Of a stretch of 64,000 nucleotides of DNA, positions 25,856 through 34,924 are shown one piece after another. The DNA comes from Acidobacteriota bacterium (GTDB taxonomy: Bacteria; Acidobacteriota; Terriglobia; Terriglobales; Acidobacteriaceae). Where the stretch lies: contig JABCZH010000007.1 in assembly GCA_013289795.1 (NCBI GenBank), positions 243,779 to 307,778 of the forward strand, read 5' to 3'. Made by a program: the position numbers and the translations under genes. How positions within the stretch are numbered: the stretch's first letter is position 1; each line of letters opens with the position of its first letter. The notes below the pieces were generated by a model, which was not told the origin of the DNA, did not search any database, and saw nothing but the letters and a program-made list of their open reading frames with translations.

Positions 25856-26188
25856 TTACTTGCCGTGCCCCATCAAAATGATGCGGGCGTCTTTCTTTGA
25901 AATCTGCACTTCTGCGACCCCGCCGACACATGTCGGTAGGGCAGCTCCCTGAGGCTTACCATCGGCGCAACGTAGAGTTCCCGTCACAGTCCAAACTCCC
26001 CCCTTGAGCGTGGCGCTATACGGACGCTCGGACTCAGTCTGTTTCTTGCCGAAAACGGGAATCAACACGGCCTCCGTTATCGCTATTGCGGTTTCTGAGT
26101 TAGGTACGTAGTCTCGCTCCGGCGCCCCCTGGCAAGTTGCCAGTGCAGCCATTGTCAAAACACAGGACAGAATCACGAATGGTTTCAT
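25856..26188 (-). CDS. secreted NTF2-fold immunity-like protein
   Basis: The 110-residue product starts with a hydrophobic signal-like segment (FVILSCVLTMAALATCQGA), possibly a lipoprotein signal although the lipobox LATC is atypical. The mature part has the order NSETAIAITEAVLIPVFGKKQ, PYSATLKGGVWTVTGTL and GGVAEVQISKKDARIILMGHGK (given here as GGVAEVQISKKDARI and ILMGHGK). It matches the NTF2-fold immunity protein domain (Imm-NTF2 type), from memory of that family. Such domains occur in toxin immunity proteins and in stand-alone secreted proteins; no toxin gene is adjacent. The start is ATG at 26188; the open frame continues upstream without coding character. It is divergent from phoH. Confidence 0.65.
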   Translation of the reverse strand: MKPFVILSCVLTMAALATCQGAPERDYVPNSETAIAITEAVLIPVFGKKQTESERPYSATLKGGVWTVTGTLRCADGKPQGAALPTCVGGVAEVQISKKDARIILMGHGK

Positions 26189-26471
26189 GCGGCTTCCTCT
26201 GCTGCCTTTTGCTCCAATAATCCCACCAATTCCTCCAAACTCCAAACGTGATCTGTCGGCCCGCTTCCAAGCTATCTCGCCCATTGACTCCCCTCCATCC
26301 GCGAGATACCCTATCCCTAATGGCAGTTGCTTGCACCTTGCGAGCGAGCATTCCGGCGGGTTCCACCTCCAGACCGAAGAAGACTTTTTGCGCTGCAATC
26401 CCGCCTCGCCAGCGTCCTATCCACCCGTCAAGCACTTGCAACCGGCGCGCGGAGGCCTTCGCCCAACCTGA

Positions 26472-27536
26472 ATGAAGAAAAGCATCGAGATCACTCCTCA
26501 TATCGAAACCCTGTTCGGCACCAGGGACGAAAATCTGCATATCCTCGAAGACGGCCTGCACATCACCATCGACCTGCGCTCGAATGCCATAGAAGTTCAC
26601 GGCGCCACCATCGCCGTCGAACGCGCCCAGCAGGTCTTCGCTGACTACGAACATCTGCGTCGCTCCGGACACGTCTTCAACAATGGTGATCTCAACAGCA
26701 TGCTGCGCGTGCTCATGGCTGATCCCAAAGCCACGTTGCGTGGCCTGGCTGAAGCCGGCCGCCAGCGTGCCACCGGACGCCGCACCGTCCAGCCCAAGAG
26801 CGTCAACCAACGCCGCTATCTCGAAGCCATCGAGAAACATGACATGGTCTTCGGCGTCGGCCCCGCCGGCACCGGCAAGACCTATCTCGCGGTCGCCATG
26901 GCCATCTCCGCGCTGCTTTCGAAACGCGTGAACCGTATCATCCTCGCTCGCCCCGCAGTCGAAGCTGGCGAGCGCCTGGGCTTTCTGCCTGGCACTTTGC
27001 AGGACAAGATCGACCCTTACCTCCGACCGCTGTATGACGCGCTCTACGATCTGCTCGAGCCCGAGAAGGTCGATCGCTATCTTGAAAAGAACGTCATCGA
27101 GATCGCGCCCATCGCCTTCATGCGCGGCAGGACCCTAAACGACTCCTTCGTCATTCTCGACGAAGCTCAAAACACCACTTCCGAGCAGATGAAGATGTTC
27201 GTCACTCGCCTCGGCTTCAACTCCAAGGCCGTCATCACCGGTGACATCACTCAGATCGACTTGCCCAACGCCCGCCGCAGCGGCCTGCTGGAAGTCATCG
27301 ACGTTCTGAAAAATGTCGAAGGGCTCAACTTCGCCTACTTTGATGACAGCGACGTGGTGCGCCACCACTTGGTGCAGAGGATTATCCGTGCCTACGACGA
27401 GCACAAGACTCGGGTCGCGGAGCAGTTGTTACTGCTGGATCCAGACCCGAGGAGATCGAATGGCGGCGGCAACCGCGCCGCTCAGGAGAACATCGTGTCC
27501 TCGAACGAAACAGAAGAGATCGACACTAGAGAATAA
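26472..27536 (+). CDS. phoH: PhoH-like ATPase
   Basis: The PhoH/YbeZ family protein (354 residues) is a cytoplasmic ATPase linked to ribosome and RNA metabolism. It works with YbeY, whose gene follows. The P-loop GPAGTGKT lies at 130-137, a Walker [11 protein letters not shown] further on, and the conserved [20 protein letters not shown] (given as [10 protein letters not shown] and [10 protein letters not shown]) and [11 protein letters not shown] complete the ATPase core. The N-terminal 100 residues form the KH-like or winged part typical of YbeZ. The start is ATG at 26472. A terminator lies between this gene and ybeY, so the two may be transcribed separately despite the conserved order phoH-ybeY-CBS-era. 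Confidence 0.93.
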   Translation: MKKSIEITPHIETLFGTRDENLHILEDGLHITIDLRSNAIEVHGATIAVERAQQVFADYEHLRRSGHVFNNGDLNSMLRVLMADPKATLRGLAEAGRQRATGRRTVQPKSVNQRRYLEAIEKHDMVFGVGPAGTGKTYLAVAMAISALLSKRVNRIILARPAVEAGERLGFLPGTLQDKIDPYLRPLYDALYDLLEPEKVDRYLEKNVIEIAPIAFMRGRTLNDSFVILDEAQNTTSEQMKMFVTRLGFNSKAVITGDITQIDLPNARRSGLLEVIDVLKNVEGLNFAYFDDSDVVRHHLVQRIIRAYDEHKTRVAEQLLLLDPDPRRSNGGGNRAAQENIVSSNETEEIDTRE

Positions 27537-27551
27537 AGAGTCGGAATTAAG

Positions 27552-27585
27552 CAGGAGGGTGCCCGCGCGGCCGCCCTCCTGTTTT
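27552..27585 (+). terminator. terminator between phoH and ybeY
   Basis: CAGGAGGG and CCCTCCTG form an eight-base stem around a GC-rich 14-base loop, followed by TTTT. It lies 15 bases after phoH, inside a cluster that is usually one operon. Confidence 0.7.
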
Positions 27586-27602
27586 GCGTTTGCAGAGAGA
27601 CA

Positions 27603-28055
27603 ATGATCGTCATCCGAAAACCCGTTGCCGGATTGAGCGCCGCCGCGCTCAGCCGCTTTGCGGCGCGCGCCCAGCGCAGCACCGGATTGCGCGGCTCGGT
27701 GGACGTCCTACTTGCCGGCAGCCGCGATTTGCGCGCTTTGAATCGCCGCTTCCGGGGAAAGAACCAGCCGACCGACGTGCTATCGTTTCCGGCAGGGGAT
27801 AGCCCGCGCAACGGTTTCGCGGGTGACATCGCCATCTCCGTGGACATCGCGAAAAAGAACGCCCGGCGCCTCGGCCACGCCACTGCTGAGGAAATCAAGA
27901 TTCTGTGTTTGCACGGTCTGCTGCACCTCGCCGGGTTCGACCACGAACGCGATCAGGGTCAAATGGCGAAAAAGGAGCTCCGCTTGCGACGCCGCCTGGG
28001 TCTTGTCGCGGGCCTTACCGAAAGAACCGGATCTGCCATCCGGCCATCACGATGA
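27603..28055 (+). CDS. ybeY: endoribonuclease / rRNA maturation factor YbeY
   Basis: YbeY (150 residues) is a zinc-dependent single-strand endoribonuclease needed for 16S rRNA 3' end maturation and ribosome quality control. The metal triad H-x3-H-x5-H is complete in CLHGLLHLAGFDHE (His104, 108 and 114). The upstream FRGKNQPTDVLSFP and GDIAISVDIA motifs are also standard. The start ATG is at 27603. The stop overlaps the next gene by four bases. It belongs to the conserved phoH-ybeY-CBS-era cluster. Confidence 0.94.
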   Translation: MIVIRKPVAGLSAAALSRFAARAQRSTGLRGSVDVLLAGSRDLRALNRRFRGKNQPTDVLSFPAGDSPRNGFAGDIAISVDIAKKNARRLGHATAEEIKILCLHGLLHLAGFDHERDQGQMAKKELRLRRRLGLVAGLTERTGSAIRPSR

Positions 28056-29317
28056 ACTTCGCCATCGCCATCGCGCTGCTGCCTCTGTGCGGGTTGCTGA
28101 CCCTCGTCTCCTATGTAGATCGCCTTTACTCCGAGATCGGCAAATTCCTTTCCCGCGAATTCCAGGACAACATTGACGCCTTCGAGCAGAGCGTCGAGCC
28201 CCGGCTGAAATTCAGCCGCGAACGGGCGGCATTGTCCGTGGCCGTACTCGCTCAACTCACCACCGCCGCCATAGCCTTGCTGCTCGGTTTCGCGGTATTT
28301 CGCGAGGGCGTCTGGCGCATTGAGGAGATTCTGCAAGCCAGCCTGGGCCTGATTCTCATCGTAATCATCTTCAATCGCTTCCTGCCGTTCGTTTTTTTCA
28401 TGCGGACCAAAGGCCAATGGCTGGCCCACTGGGTACTGGTGTTGCGAGTTGTCATCTATTTCGCTCTACCCGCTACCCTGGTGCTGGGTTTCTTGCGGTC
28501 GGTGACCGCTCTCACCAAGGAGCACTCTGAGCAACAGCCCGAGACCCAGGCTGAAGCCGTCGATGCCCTCATCGAAGCCGGCCGGGAAGAAGGCATTCTC
28601 GATGAAAGCAACCGCGATCTAATCCAGTCGGTCGTGGAGTTCGGCGAAAAAACCGTTCGTGAGGCCATGAAGCCCCGGCCCGACATTGTTGCCGTTCCCA
28701 CCAATACTACCGTCGAGCAATTCGTCGAGCTGTTACGCGAAAAACCCTATTCCCGCGTGCCCGTCTTCGAGGGCACCATTCACAATGTCAAAGGTATCGT
28801 CCATGCTCAAGACGTGCTGCAAGTACCCGACACCGAGGCCCGTAGCCGCACCGTGGATACTCTCATGCGCAAGGACGCCTACTTCGTGCCCGAAAGCAAG
28901 CGGGGCAGCGACCTCCTCCGCGAAATGCAGAAGAACAACATCCGCATGGCCATCGTAGTCGACGAATACGGCGGAGTGGCTGGCCTCGTCACCATCGAAG
29001 ATCTCGTCGAAGAAATTGTGGGCGAGATCGGAGACGAGCACGAAAAGGGTGAGATCGTTCGGGAAAATGAGCACTCCTATCTGGTTGCCGGCAACATGGA
29101 TGTCGATCGCCTGGACGAGCTTTTCGGCATGCGTCCCGAAGGCAAAGAATCGGCGACCGTCGCCGGCCTGGTCAGCGAGTTGGCGGGACGCATTCCCCAG
29201 AAGGGCGAAATCGTGGAAGAAGACGGCCTGCGCTTTGAAGTCCTGGAGTCCACCGAACGCCGCGTCAAGCGCGTCCGGATCTCAGTAGTCGAACCAAAGC
29301 AGATGAGGCTGATATAG
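28052..29317 (+). CDS. CorC/HlyC-type CBS-domain membrane protein
   Basis: The protein (421 residues) has about four membrane segments in its first 165 residues, a pair of CBS domains (about 205-330) and a C-terminal CorC_HlyC transporter-associated domain. Key segments are [57 protein letters not shown] (20) and [11 protein letters not shown]. The family is named for haemolysins but members are implicated in magnesium/cobalt export and resistance. The first membrane part does not look like a standard DUF21 domain. The ATG at 28052 overlaps the ybeY stop. It is the third gene of the phoH-ybeY-era cluster. A second family member is at 47964. Confidence 0.88.
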   Translation: MNFAIAIALLPLCGLLTLVSYVDRLYSEIGKFLSREFQDNIDAFEQSVEPRLKFSRERAALSVAVLAQLTTAAIALLLGFAVFREGVWRIEEILQASLGLILIVIIFNRFLPFVFFMRTKGQWLAHWVLVLRVVIYFALPATLVLGFLRSVTALTKEHSEQQPETQAEAVDALIEAGREEGILDESNRDLIQSVVEFGEKTVREAMKPRPDIVAVPTNTTVEQFVELLREKPYSRVPVFEGTIHNVKGIVHAQDVLQVPDTEARSRTVDTLMRKDAYFVPESKRGSDLLREMQKNNIRMAIVVDEYGGVAGLVTIEDLVEEIVGEIGDEHEKGEIVRENEHSYLVAGNMDVDRLDELFGMRPEGKESATVAGLVSELAGRIPQKGEIVEEDGLRFEVLESTERRVKRVRISVVEPKQMRLI

Positions 29318-29355
29318 TTCTTGTGAGGGGCTGCCCGCTGCCCGGCTAAACACCC

Positions 29356-30288
29356 ATGGCCTTTCATTCCGGATTCGTGTGCATCCTGGGCCGGCCCAAC
29401 GCTGGCAAGTCCACCTTGCTCAATGCGCTCGTGGGCCAAAAGCTCGCCATTGTCAGCCCCAAACCCCAGACCACACGCAATCGAATCCTCGGAATCGTGC
29501 AGGTTCCAAAACAGAAGGGGAGACCCGCCGGCCAGATTGTCCTTCTCGATACTCCCGGCGTTCACCAGCCTGACAGCTCACTCGGACGCAAGATGATGTC
29601 AGAAGTAAGAGGCGCCCTCGAAGGTTGCAATCTGCTCCTGCTGATCGTGGATGTCACCAGGAAATTCGCTCCCAGCGATCAGTTCGTGCTCGACATCGCT
29701 CGCAAGTCCGGCACCCCGGTTTTTCTACTGCTGAATAAGATTGACCTCATCGCCCGCAAGGATAAACTGCTGCCCCTGATCGAAGCGTACCGCGGGCTCT
29801 ACGATTTCAAACAAATCATTCCCCTCTCCGCCCGCAAGAAGGTAGGATTGGACGTTCTTCTCGACCATGTGGTGACGGCCCTCCCCAAGGGAGTGCCCTA
29901 CTTCCCGGAGGATCAGATCACCGACCAGCCCTTGCGCTTCATGGTGGCTGAACTCATTCGTGAGCAGGTTCTGTTTGCCACCAGTGAAGAAGTGCCGCAT
30001 GCAACCACCGTTGTCGTCGAGCAGTTCGAAGAAGGAGCCCGGCTCACCCGCATCGCCGCCACCATCTATTGCGAGCGGGACGGCCAAAAGCGAATCCTGG
30101 TGGGCAAGCAGGGGCAGATGCTGAAGACCATCGGCACCACCGCTCGTCAGCACATCGAAAAAATGGTGGGTACGCGCGTCTATCTCGAATTATTCGTAAA
30201 GGTACGCCCTGACTGGCGTGAGTCGCACGCCTTCGTCGAGGACCTGGACTGGCGCCGGCAATTGGAACGCCTGGCCGGTCCGGGGTAG
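29356..30288 (+). CDS. era: GTPase Era
   Basis: Era (310 residues) is a GTPase with a C-terminal KH domain that binds the 3' end of 16S rRNA and acts as a 30S assembly checkpoint. G1 is GRPNAGKST (12-20), G3 DTPGVHQ, G4 NKIDL and G5 PLSARK. The KH domain contains the GxxG loop in VGKQGQMLKTIGTTARQHIE (20). The start is ATG at 29356, 38 bases after the CBS gene. The gene order phoH-ybeY-CBS-era is common in bacteria, and all four act around 16S rRNA or the membrane. Confidence 0.95.
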   Translation: MAFHSGFVCILGRPNAGKSTLLNALVGQKLAIVSPKPQTTRNRILGIVQVPKQKGRPAGQIVLLDTPGVHQPDSSLGRKMMSEVRGALEGCNLLLLIVDVTRKFAPSDQFVLDIARKSGTPVFLLLNKIDLIARKDKLLPLIEAYRGLYDFKQIIPLSARKKVGLDVLLDHVVTALPKGVPYFPEDQITDQPLRFMVAELIREQVLFATSEEVPHATTVVVEQFEEGARLTRIAATIYCERDGQKRILVGKQGQMLKTIGTTARQHIEKMVGTRVYLELFVKVRPDWRESHAFVEDLDWRRQLERLAGPG

Positions 30289-30324
30289 GATGCTTGCAGA
30301 GCAAACTTTTGGGAAGGGGCCAGA

Positions 30325-30786
30325 ATGCAATCGGACGATTCGGGTCATGATTTTGATGCCGATAAACTAGTCTTGAAGTTGAACGTCAAATTGGCCGCCG
30401 ATCGCAAGGCGGTGGATCACGTCGTGCACGCCATCATGCAGGTCGTCCGCAAGATGGAGTGTGCCCCCGAAACCGAAGATGCCGTCGAGCTGGCGTTGAC
30501 GGAGGCCCTGGCGAATGCCATTGTCCATGGCGCCCAGTCCGACCCTTCCAAAAGCATCGAATGTGATGTCGCCTGCGACCAGCACGGCGACCTGCTGATC
30601 GTGGTCCGGGACCCGGGCAAGGGTTTTGATCCCTCCGCTATCCCCAGCCCCGTGGTCGGCCAGAACATTTATTCCGACCATGGCCGCGGTATTTTCCTCA
30701 TCAATCAACTCATGGACGAAGTGAAGTTTCACAAGAACGGGACTGAAATCCGCATGATCAAGCGCCTAAAGCCCGACTCCAAATAA
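30325..30786 (+). CDS. RsbW-like anti-sigma factor / serine kinase
   Basis: This 153-residue protein is a GHKL-fold ATP-binding domain of the HATPase_c_2 group (RsbW/SpoIIAB-like). Such proteins bind an alternative sigma factor or phosphorylate an anti-anti-sigma partner. The N-box region is ELALTEALANAIVHGA, the G1 box VRDPGKGFDPSAI and the G2 region GRGIFLINQLMDEVKF. No sigma factor or STAS-domain partner is adjacent, so the target is unknown. The start is ATG at 30325, with GGAAGGGG ahead. It is 37 bases after era and may be co-transcribed, with a convergent response regulator downstream. Confidence 0.85.
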   Translation: MQSDDSGHDFDADKLVLKLNVKLAADRKAVDHVVHAIMQVVRKMECAPETEDAVELALTEALANAIVHGAQSDPSKSIECDVACDQHGDLLIVVRDPGKGFDPSAIPSPVVGQNIYSDHGRGIFLINQLMDEVKFHKNGTEIRMIKRLKPDSK

Positions 30787-30798
30787 CCACCGAACGCT

Positions 30799-30891
30799 TT
30801 CCTTTGTGTACCTTCCTGTCCTCAGCGGTTCAATGCTTTTCTCTGCGTTCTCTTCGCCTTCCTCTGCGAACTCTGCGATTTAAAGCTTTTT
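30799..30891 (+). repeat. CTCTGCG-phrase repeat, two units, between convergent genes
   Basis: One unit (30799-30840) has CCTTTGTG and related phrases and ends GGTTCAATGCTTTT. The second (30841-30891) has four CTCTGCG-like phrases and ends GATTTAAAGCTTTTT. It fills the gap between the RsbW-like gene and the convergent NtrX-like gene. Confidence 0.65.
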
Positions 30892-30900
30892 CGCGCAGCT

Positions 30901-32256
30901 CTACTCCTTAGCCGCGATCCCCAAAGTCTTCATCTTCCGGTAAAGATGGCTGCGCTCGAGGCCGAGCACTTCCGCCGTGCGGCTGACGTTGCCATGGTTC
31001 TCGTCAAGTTTCTTCAGAATGTAATCCCGCTCATACGCCGCCCGCGCCTGATGCAGGGTTGAGAATTCTGCCCCCGCAGCCCGCCGGCTGCCATCGCGAT
31101 GCACCAAAGGCGGCAGATGTTTGCGCTCGAACCGCATCGTCGTCGGATTCATAATCACGATGCGCTCGATCACATTGCGCAATTCCCGCACATTGCCCGG
31201 CCAGGAATACCGCATCAGGATCTCAATGCAGTCCTCTGTGATCTCCCGCGAACGCCGTCCGTAGGTCGCCGAAAACTCCTTCAGAAAGTGCCGCGCCAGT
31301 AGCGGCACATCCTCCTTGCGTTCGCGCAAAGGAGGCACCGAGAAGGGAATCACGTTCAACCGGTAAAACAAATCCTCGCGAAAGTTTCCCCTGGAGATTT
31401 CCTCCTCCAAATCCTTATTAGTCGAAGCAATCACCCGCGCATCCACCGTGATTGCCTCGTCACTTCCGACGGGAACAAATCGTTGCTCCTCCAGCGTTCG
31501 CAGCACCTTGGACTGTGTCTTCAGGCTCATGTCCCCAATTTCATCGAGAAATAGCGTCCCCCCATGGGCCTTCTGAAACGTGCCCTCTTTGTCGACGGTC
31601 GCACCAGGAAATGATCCTTTCCGGTGTCCAAACAGTTCGCTCTCGATGAGATCCTCTGGAATGGCAGCGCAATTCACTTCCACAAACATTTCATCCTTGC
31701 GCAGGCTTTGCCCATGGATGGCGTGTGCCACCAGCTCCTTGCCCGTCCCCGACTCGCCGTAAATGAGCACGCGTCCATTGGTGGGTGCCATCAACTGAAT
31801 CTGCTGGCGCAACGCTTTCATGGGGACGCTCTCACCCACAATCACGCTCTTTGGAACTAGTTGCTTTTTCAGATCGCGGTTTTCCGCCCGCAAACGCTTG
31901 GCGTCGATCGCGTGCTTGATCAGAATGAGGGTCTTGTCGATCGAAAGCGGCTTCTCCAGAAAATCATATGCTCCGAGTTTCGTAGCCCGAACCGCCGTCT
32001 CGATGGTTCCGTGTCCGGAAATCATGATGACCTCCGGAGCGTTGTCCAGTTCGCGAATCTTCTCCAGAGTCTCGAGCCCATCAATTCCCGGCAGCCACAC
32101 ATCCAGCAGCACCACATCGAAAGTCTGCTTGTGCAGGGTCTCGAGGCAAGACTCTCCACTCTCCGCTTGCAGCGCCGCGTAGCCTTCGTCCTCCAGCACG
32201 CCTTTCAGTGACCGCCGGATGCTGGCCTCGTCGTCCACAATCAGGATGTTATGCAT
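30901..32256 (-). CDS. ntrX: sigma-54-type response regulator, NtrX-like, with altered GAFTGA loop
   Basis: The 451-residue protein has a receiver domain (phosphoacceptor Asp52 in LLDVWLPG), an AAA+ sigma-54 interaction domain (Walker A GESGTGKE 167-174, Walker B in GGTLFLDEIGDMS) and a C-terminal Fis-type helix-turn-helix (SRTAEVLGLERSHLYRKM). The loop that contacts sigma-54, normally GAFTGA, reads GSFPGA (214-219). This may change or abolish transcription activation. The NtrY-like kinase gene overlaps by eight bases upstream, so they form a pair. The NtrX name rests on the paired kinase type. Its relative at 40886 has an intact GAFTGA. Confidence 0.9.
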   Translation of the reverse strand: MHNILIVDDEASIRRSLKGVLEDEGYAALQAESGESCLETLHKQTFDVVLLDVWLPGIDGLETLEKIRELDNAPEVIMISGHGTIETAVRATKLGAYDFLEKPLSIDKTLILIKHAIDAKRLRAENRDLKKQLVPKSVIVGESVPMKALRQQIQLMAPTNGRVLIYGESGTGKELVAHAIHGQSLRKDEMFVEVNCAAIPEDLIESELFGHRKGSFPGATVDKEGTFQKAHGGTLFLDEIGDMSLKTQSKVLRTLEEQRFVPVGSDEAITVDARVIASTNKDLEEEISRGNFREDLFYRLNVIPFSVPPLRERKEDVPLLARHFLKEFSATYGRRSREITEDCIEILMRYSWPGNVRELRNVIERIVIMNPTTMRFERKHLPPLVHRDGSRRAAGAEFSTLHQARAAYERDYILKKLDENHGNVSRTAEVLGLERSHLYRKMKTLGIAAKE

Positions 32257-34480
32257 GTTGGCTGATGACAGGAGGGCTCACCACTTCGCTGACCACCGGC
32301 AATTCAACCACAAACTTGGTTCCCATCGGTCGATTCTCCTCCACCCGGATCGATCCATGATGATCTTCAACAATGCGGCTGACAATCGCCAATCCCAGCC
32401 CGGTTCCACGTTTCTTGGTGGAGAAGTACGGTAGAAACAGTCGCTCCTTTAGTTCCTGCGTAACTCCGTGGCCCGTGTCGGCCACCGTGATCTCCACCGC
32501 CTCGCGGCTGGCCACCAGCGTCGTCGAGATCTGAATCTCCCGAAAGATCACATCCTGCATGGCTTCGGCCGCGTTATCCACCAGGTTCGCCAGCGCCCGC
32601 CGAATCGCGTCCCCGTCCGCCATCACCTCCGGCAGGCTGGGCGACAGCGAGGTTCGCACGCGAATATCGTCCAACCTTCCATTAAACATGGCCAAAGCGC
32701 TTTCCACGATGGAGTTGATATTGGCCGGCCGGGGCTGGGCCGTGGGAAAGCGCGCCAGCGTCGCGAATTCATCCACCAGCGTGCGCACGGTTTCGACCGC
32801 CCCTGCGATCGTCTCCGCACAACTGTGGATCACCTCCAGCGACGCCGCGTCCAAAACCGTACTCTTTCCCAGATGACGGCGAATACGCTCCGCGGAAAGC
32901 GCGATCGGGGTCAGCGGATTCTTGATCTCATGCGCCACCCTTCGTGCCACTTCCCGCCACGCCGCCTGTTTTTGTGCTTTCAGCAGGTCCGATAAATCCT
33001 CAAACACCAGCACGTACCCCAACCCCTGCCCGCCATGCTTGAGTGCCGCCACGGTAATAGCGACGTTCAGCGTAGCGTGCTGGACATCCATTTCCATCTG
33101 CGTGGTGGTTGTCCCCATGCGATCTGCCCGGCGTAGCAGAGGTTCCAGACTCTCTATCACCGGATCACTGAACACCTCGCGCAATGGCGCTCCAATCAGC
33201 ACTTCCGGAATTCCAGATTCCCTGTCACTGCGGTGAAACAATCGCAGCAGAGCGTAGTTCACGTGCGTGATCTCGTGGGCGATGTTCAGCGACAGCACCC
33301 CATTCGGAATGTTCTCCAGAATGGTTTCCATGTGGCGGCGGCGTTGTTCCAACGCAACGTTCGCGCCACTCAGCTCACGGCTGGACGCTTCAATCTGCCG
33401 CCGGCTGGATTCCAATTCTCCGGCCATTCGATTGAAAGACTGAACCAGGTCCCCAATCTCGTCCGCCGCCTGCACTTCTACTCGATAATCCAGCCGTCCG
33501 CGGGAAATCTCCTGCATCGCCTCGGCCAGGGCCACCACTGGACGCGTCACCAGCTTTGAAAGGAACAGTGCCAGCCAGGTCGTGGCAAAAAGCACCACCA
33601 CGGTTAGCAGCAGCAAAACCGCCATATAGGTGCGCCGCACCAGCCTGCGTCCACGCGCCAATTCCAGATACCGCTGCTGGCTGGCCTCGATCTGCCGTAC
33701 CGTTTCCGAAAAGTTCTTGGGCAAAGGCATGGCCACCAGGATCACGTCGTGGTCGTCCGCCGGCGCGCTGCCCAGAATATATTCCGTGTTCTCCCACACA
33801 AATGGCGCTGGTGCACTGGATAGCAGAAATCCCTTCGGCAGATTGGTCTTAAGTGACTCCCAATCCGTCGGCGCTCCGAAACTGGTTTTCGCGTCCCCCT
33901 GGTCGAGGACAACTGCGAATCCGCCCTGCAACGTGGATTCGTGACGCCGCAACTCCTCCCTGATCGCCACCAGGTTATCCGCGGCCAACGCCCGCTGCAT
34001 CTCGGGCCGGGCGGCAATCGAAACCGCTTCCGCGCGTGCGTTCTGGGCCGCATACTGCGAAAGCAGCGTCGCCATGGTCGCTGTGTCGTGCCGCACTTCC
34101 TCCACCGGCGTTGAAAACCACTTGTCAATCGAGCGGTTCATCAGTACATAGGCGAAGAAAAACATCCCAATGACCGGCAGGAACGAGAGCAACAAGCTGC
34201 CGACTACTAGCCGCGTGCGGAACTTCGATCCCAACACTCCTAGCCGTCTCTCGGCAAACAGCTTCAAGACGTTGCGGACCAGAACGAATGTCAGAACTAC
34301 AAACAGAACAAAAATGAGCACGGCCAGCGAAGCGAAGAACAACAGTTGCTGGTTGGTGTCTGGCTTTACCGGCAGGTCGAGCGAAGTCAGGGCGAACAGG
34401 ATTCCGACCAGCAGAACCAGGCCCAGCCCCACCGGAATAATAATCCGCTTCCGGCTGGGAGGCTTCTCATCCGGACGCAT
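32249..34480 (-). CDS. ntrY: NtrY-like sensor histidine kinase
   Basis: This 743-residue membrane kinase has three or four N-terminal membrane segments (near 15-35, 45-70, 90-115) and a large extracytoplasmic region up to a further segment (TYMAVLLLLTVVVLFATTWL). HAMP, PAS, HisKA (RVAHEIKNPLTPI with the phosphoacceptor His) and HATPase (NLVDNAAEAM, DTGHGV, GTGLGLAIV) domains follow. The layout is that of NtrY, the sensor of nitrogen or redox status. It overlaps its regulator by eight bases. I start at the ATG at 34480. A GTG at 34513 is preceded immediately by TATAAT (complement of 34514-34519), so transcription would start downstream of it. Confidence 0.88.
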   Translation of the reverse strand: MRPDEKPPSRKRIIIPVGLGLVLLVGILFALTSLDLPVKPDTNQQLLFFASLAVLIFVLFVVLTFVLVRNVLKLFAERRLGVLGSKFRTRLVVGSLLLSFLPVIGMFFFAYVLMNRSIDKWFSTPVEEVRHDTATMATLLSQYAAQNARAEAVSIAARPEMQRALAADNLVAIREELRRHESTLQGGFAVVLDQGDAKTSFGAPTDWESLKTNLPKGFLLSSAPAPFVWENTEYILGSAPADDHDVILVAMPLPKNFSETVRQIEASQQRYLELARGRRLVRRTYMAVLLLLTVVVLFATTWLALFLSKLVTRPVVALAEAMQEISRGRLDYRVEVQAADEIGDLVQSFNRMAGELESSRRQIEASSRELSGANVALEQRRRHMETILENIPNGVLSLNIAHEITHVNYALLRLFHRSDRESGIPEVLIGAPLREVFSDPVIESLEPLLRRADRMGTTTTQMEMDVQHATLNVAITVAALKHGGQGLGYVLVFEDLSDLLKAQKQAAWREVARRVAHEIKNPLTPIALSAERIRRHLGKSTVLDAASLEVIHSCAETIAGAVETVRTLVDEFATLARFPTAQPRPANINSIVESALAMFNGRLDDIRVRTSLSPSLPEVMADGDAIRRALANLVDNAAEAMQDVIFREIQISTTLVASREAVEITVADTGHGVTQELKERLFLPYFSTKKRGTGLGLAIVSRIVEDHHGSIRVEENRPMGTKFVVELPVVSEVVSPPVISQHA

Positions 34481-34513
34481 TGGAGTCGAGGAAGTCACAG
34501 CCCTGAATCCCAC

Positions 34514-34924
34514 ATTATAAGCCGAGCGCGAGTCGATCCATCATGCAGCCGCGGGCGTCCTCGCGAGCCTGCCCTGAGCGAAGCTCTACATCGGTATATT
34601 GCGTCCACCAAATCTCCCGACCCCGAAACGGCTGGGCCCATCGCCTCCTCCGTCGCTCCTTGAACTTACCGAAGTTCATGGCCCCGTACCGCCGTTGACC
34701 TCACAAACCCGCGTTTGGCGTGCACTCCACGCGCCGTAAACGACTGACGCTTCTGCCCCACGCGGTACAGGTACCAAAGTTACTCGCGCAGTAACGCCTC
34801 CGCGTTGACAATTTATGTCAACGCGAAACACGCTGCCGATTCTCCCTGCACTAGCTGCTGTGCTTCGCGTGGGCCGCGCCAGGGCGCTGGTCATTTCTCG
34901 GTTGCTCGGATAGGAGATCGAAGT
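34514..34924. other. 411-base region between ntrY and pilB: repeat phrase and palindromes, no gene
   Basis: No protein gene is visible. It holds a TATAAT for ntrY at 34514-34519 (minus), a 17-base phrase GAGCCTGCCCTGAGCGA (34565-34581) that recurs at 43215-43231, and three palindromes at 34764-34825. The pilB ribosome site AGGAG is at the right end. Confidence 0.6.
34764..34825. promoter_or_regulatory. three consecutive palindromes upstream of pilB
   Basis: In order these are GGTACAGGTACC (34764-34775), GTTACT/AGTAAC around CGCGC (34779-34795), and CGCGTTGACA/TGTCAACGCG around ATTTA (34801-34825). The last is a perfect ten-base inverted repeat and also contains a TTGACA. None has a T-run, so operators or RNA structures in the pilB leader are more likely than terminators. 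Confidence 0.6.

Noticed and set aside
27905..28051. N-terminal extension of the CBS-protein frame
   Set aside because: It overlaps ybeY; the ATG overlapping the ybeY stop is the usual start.
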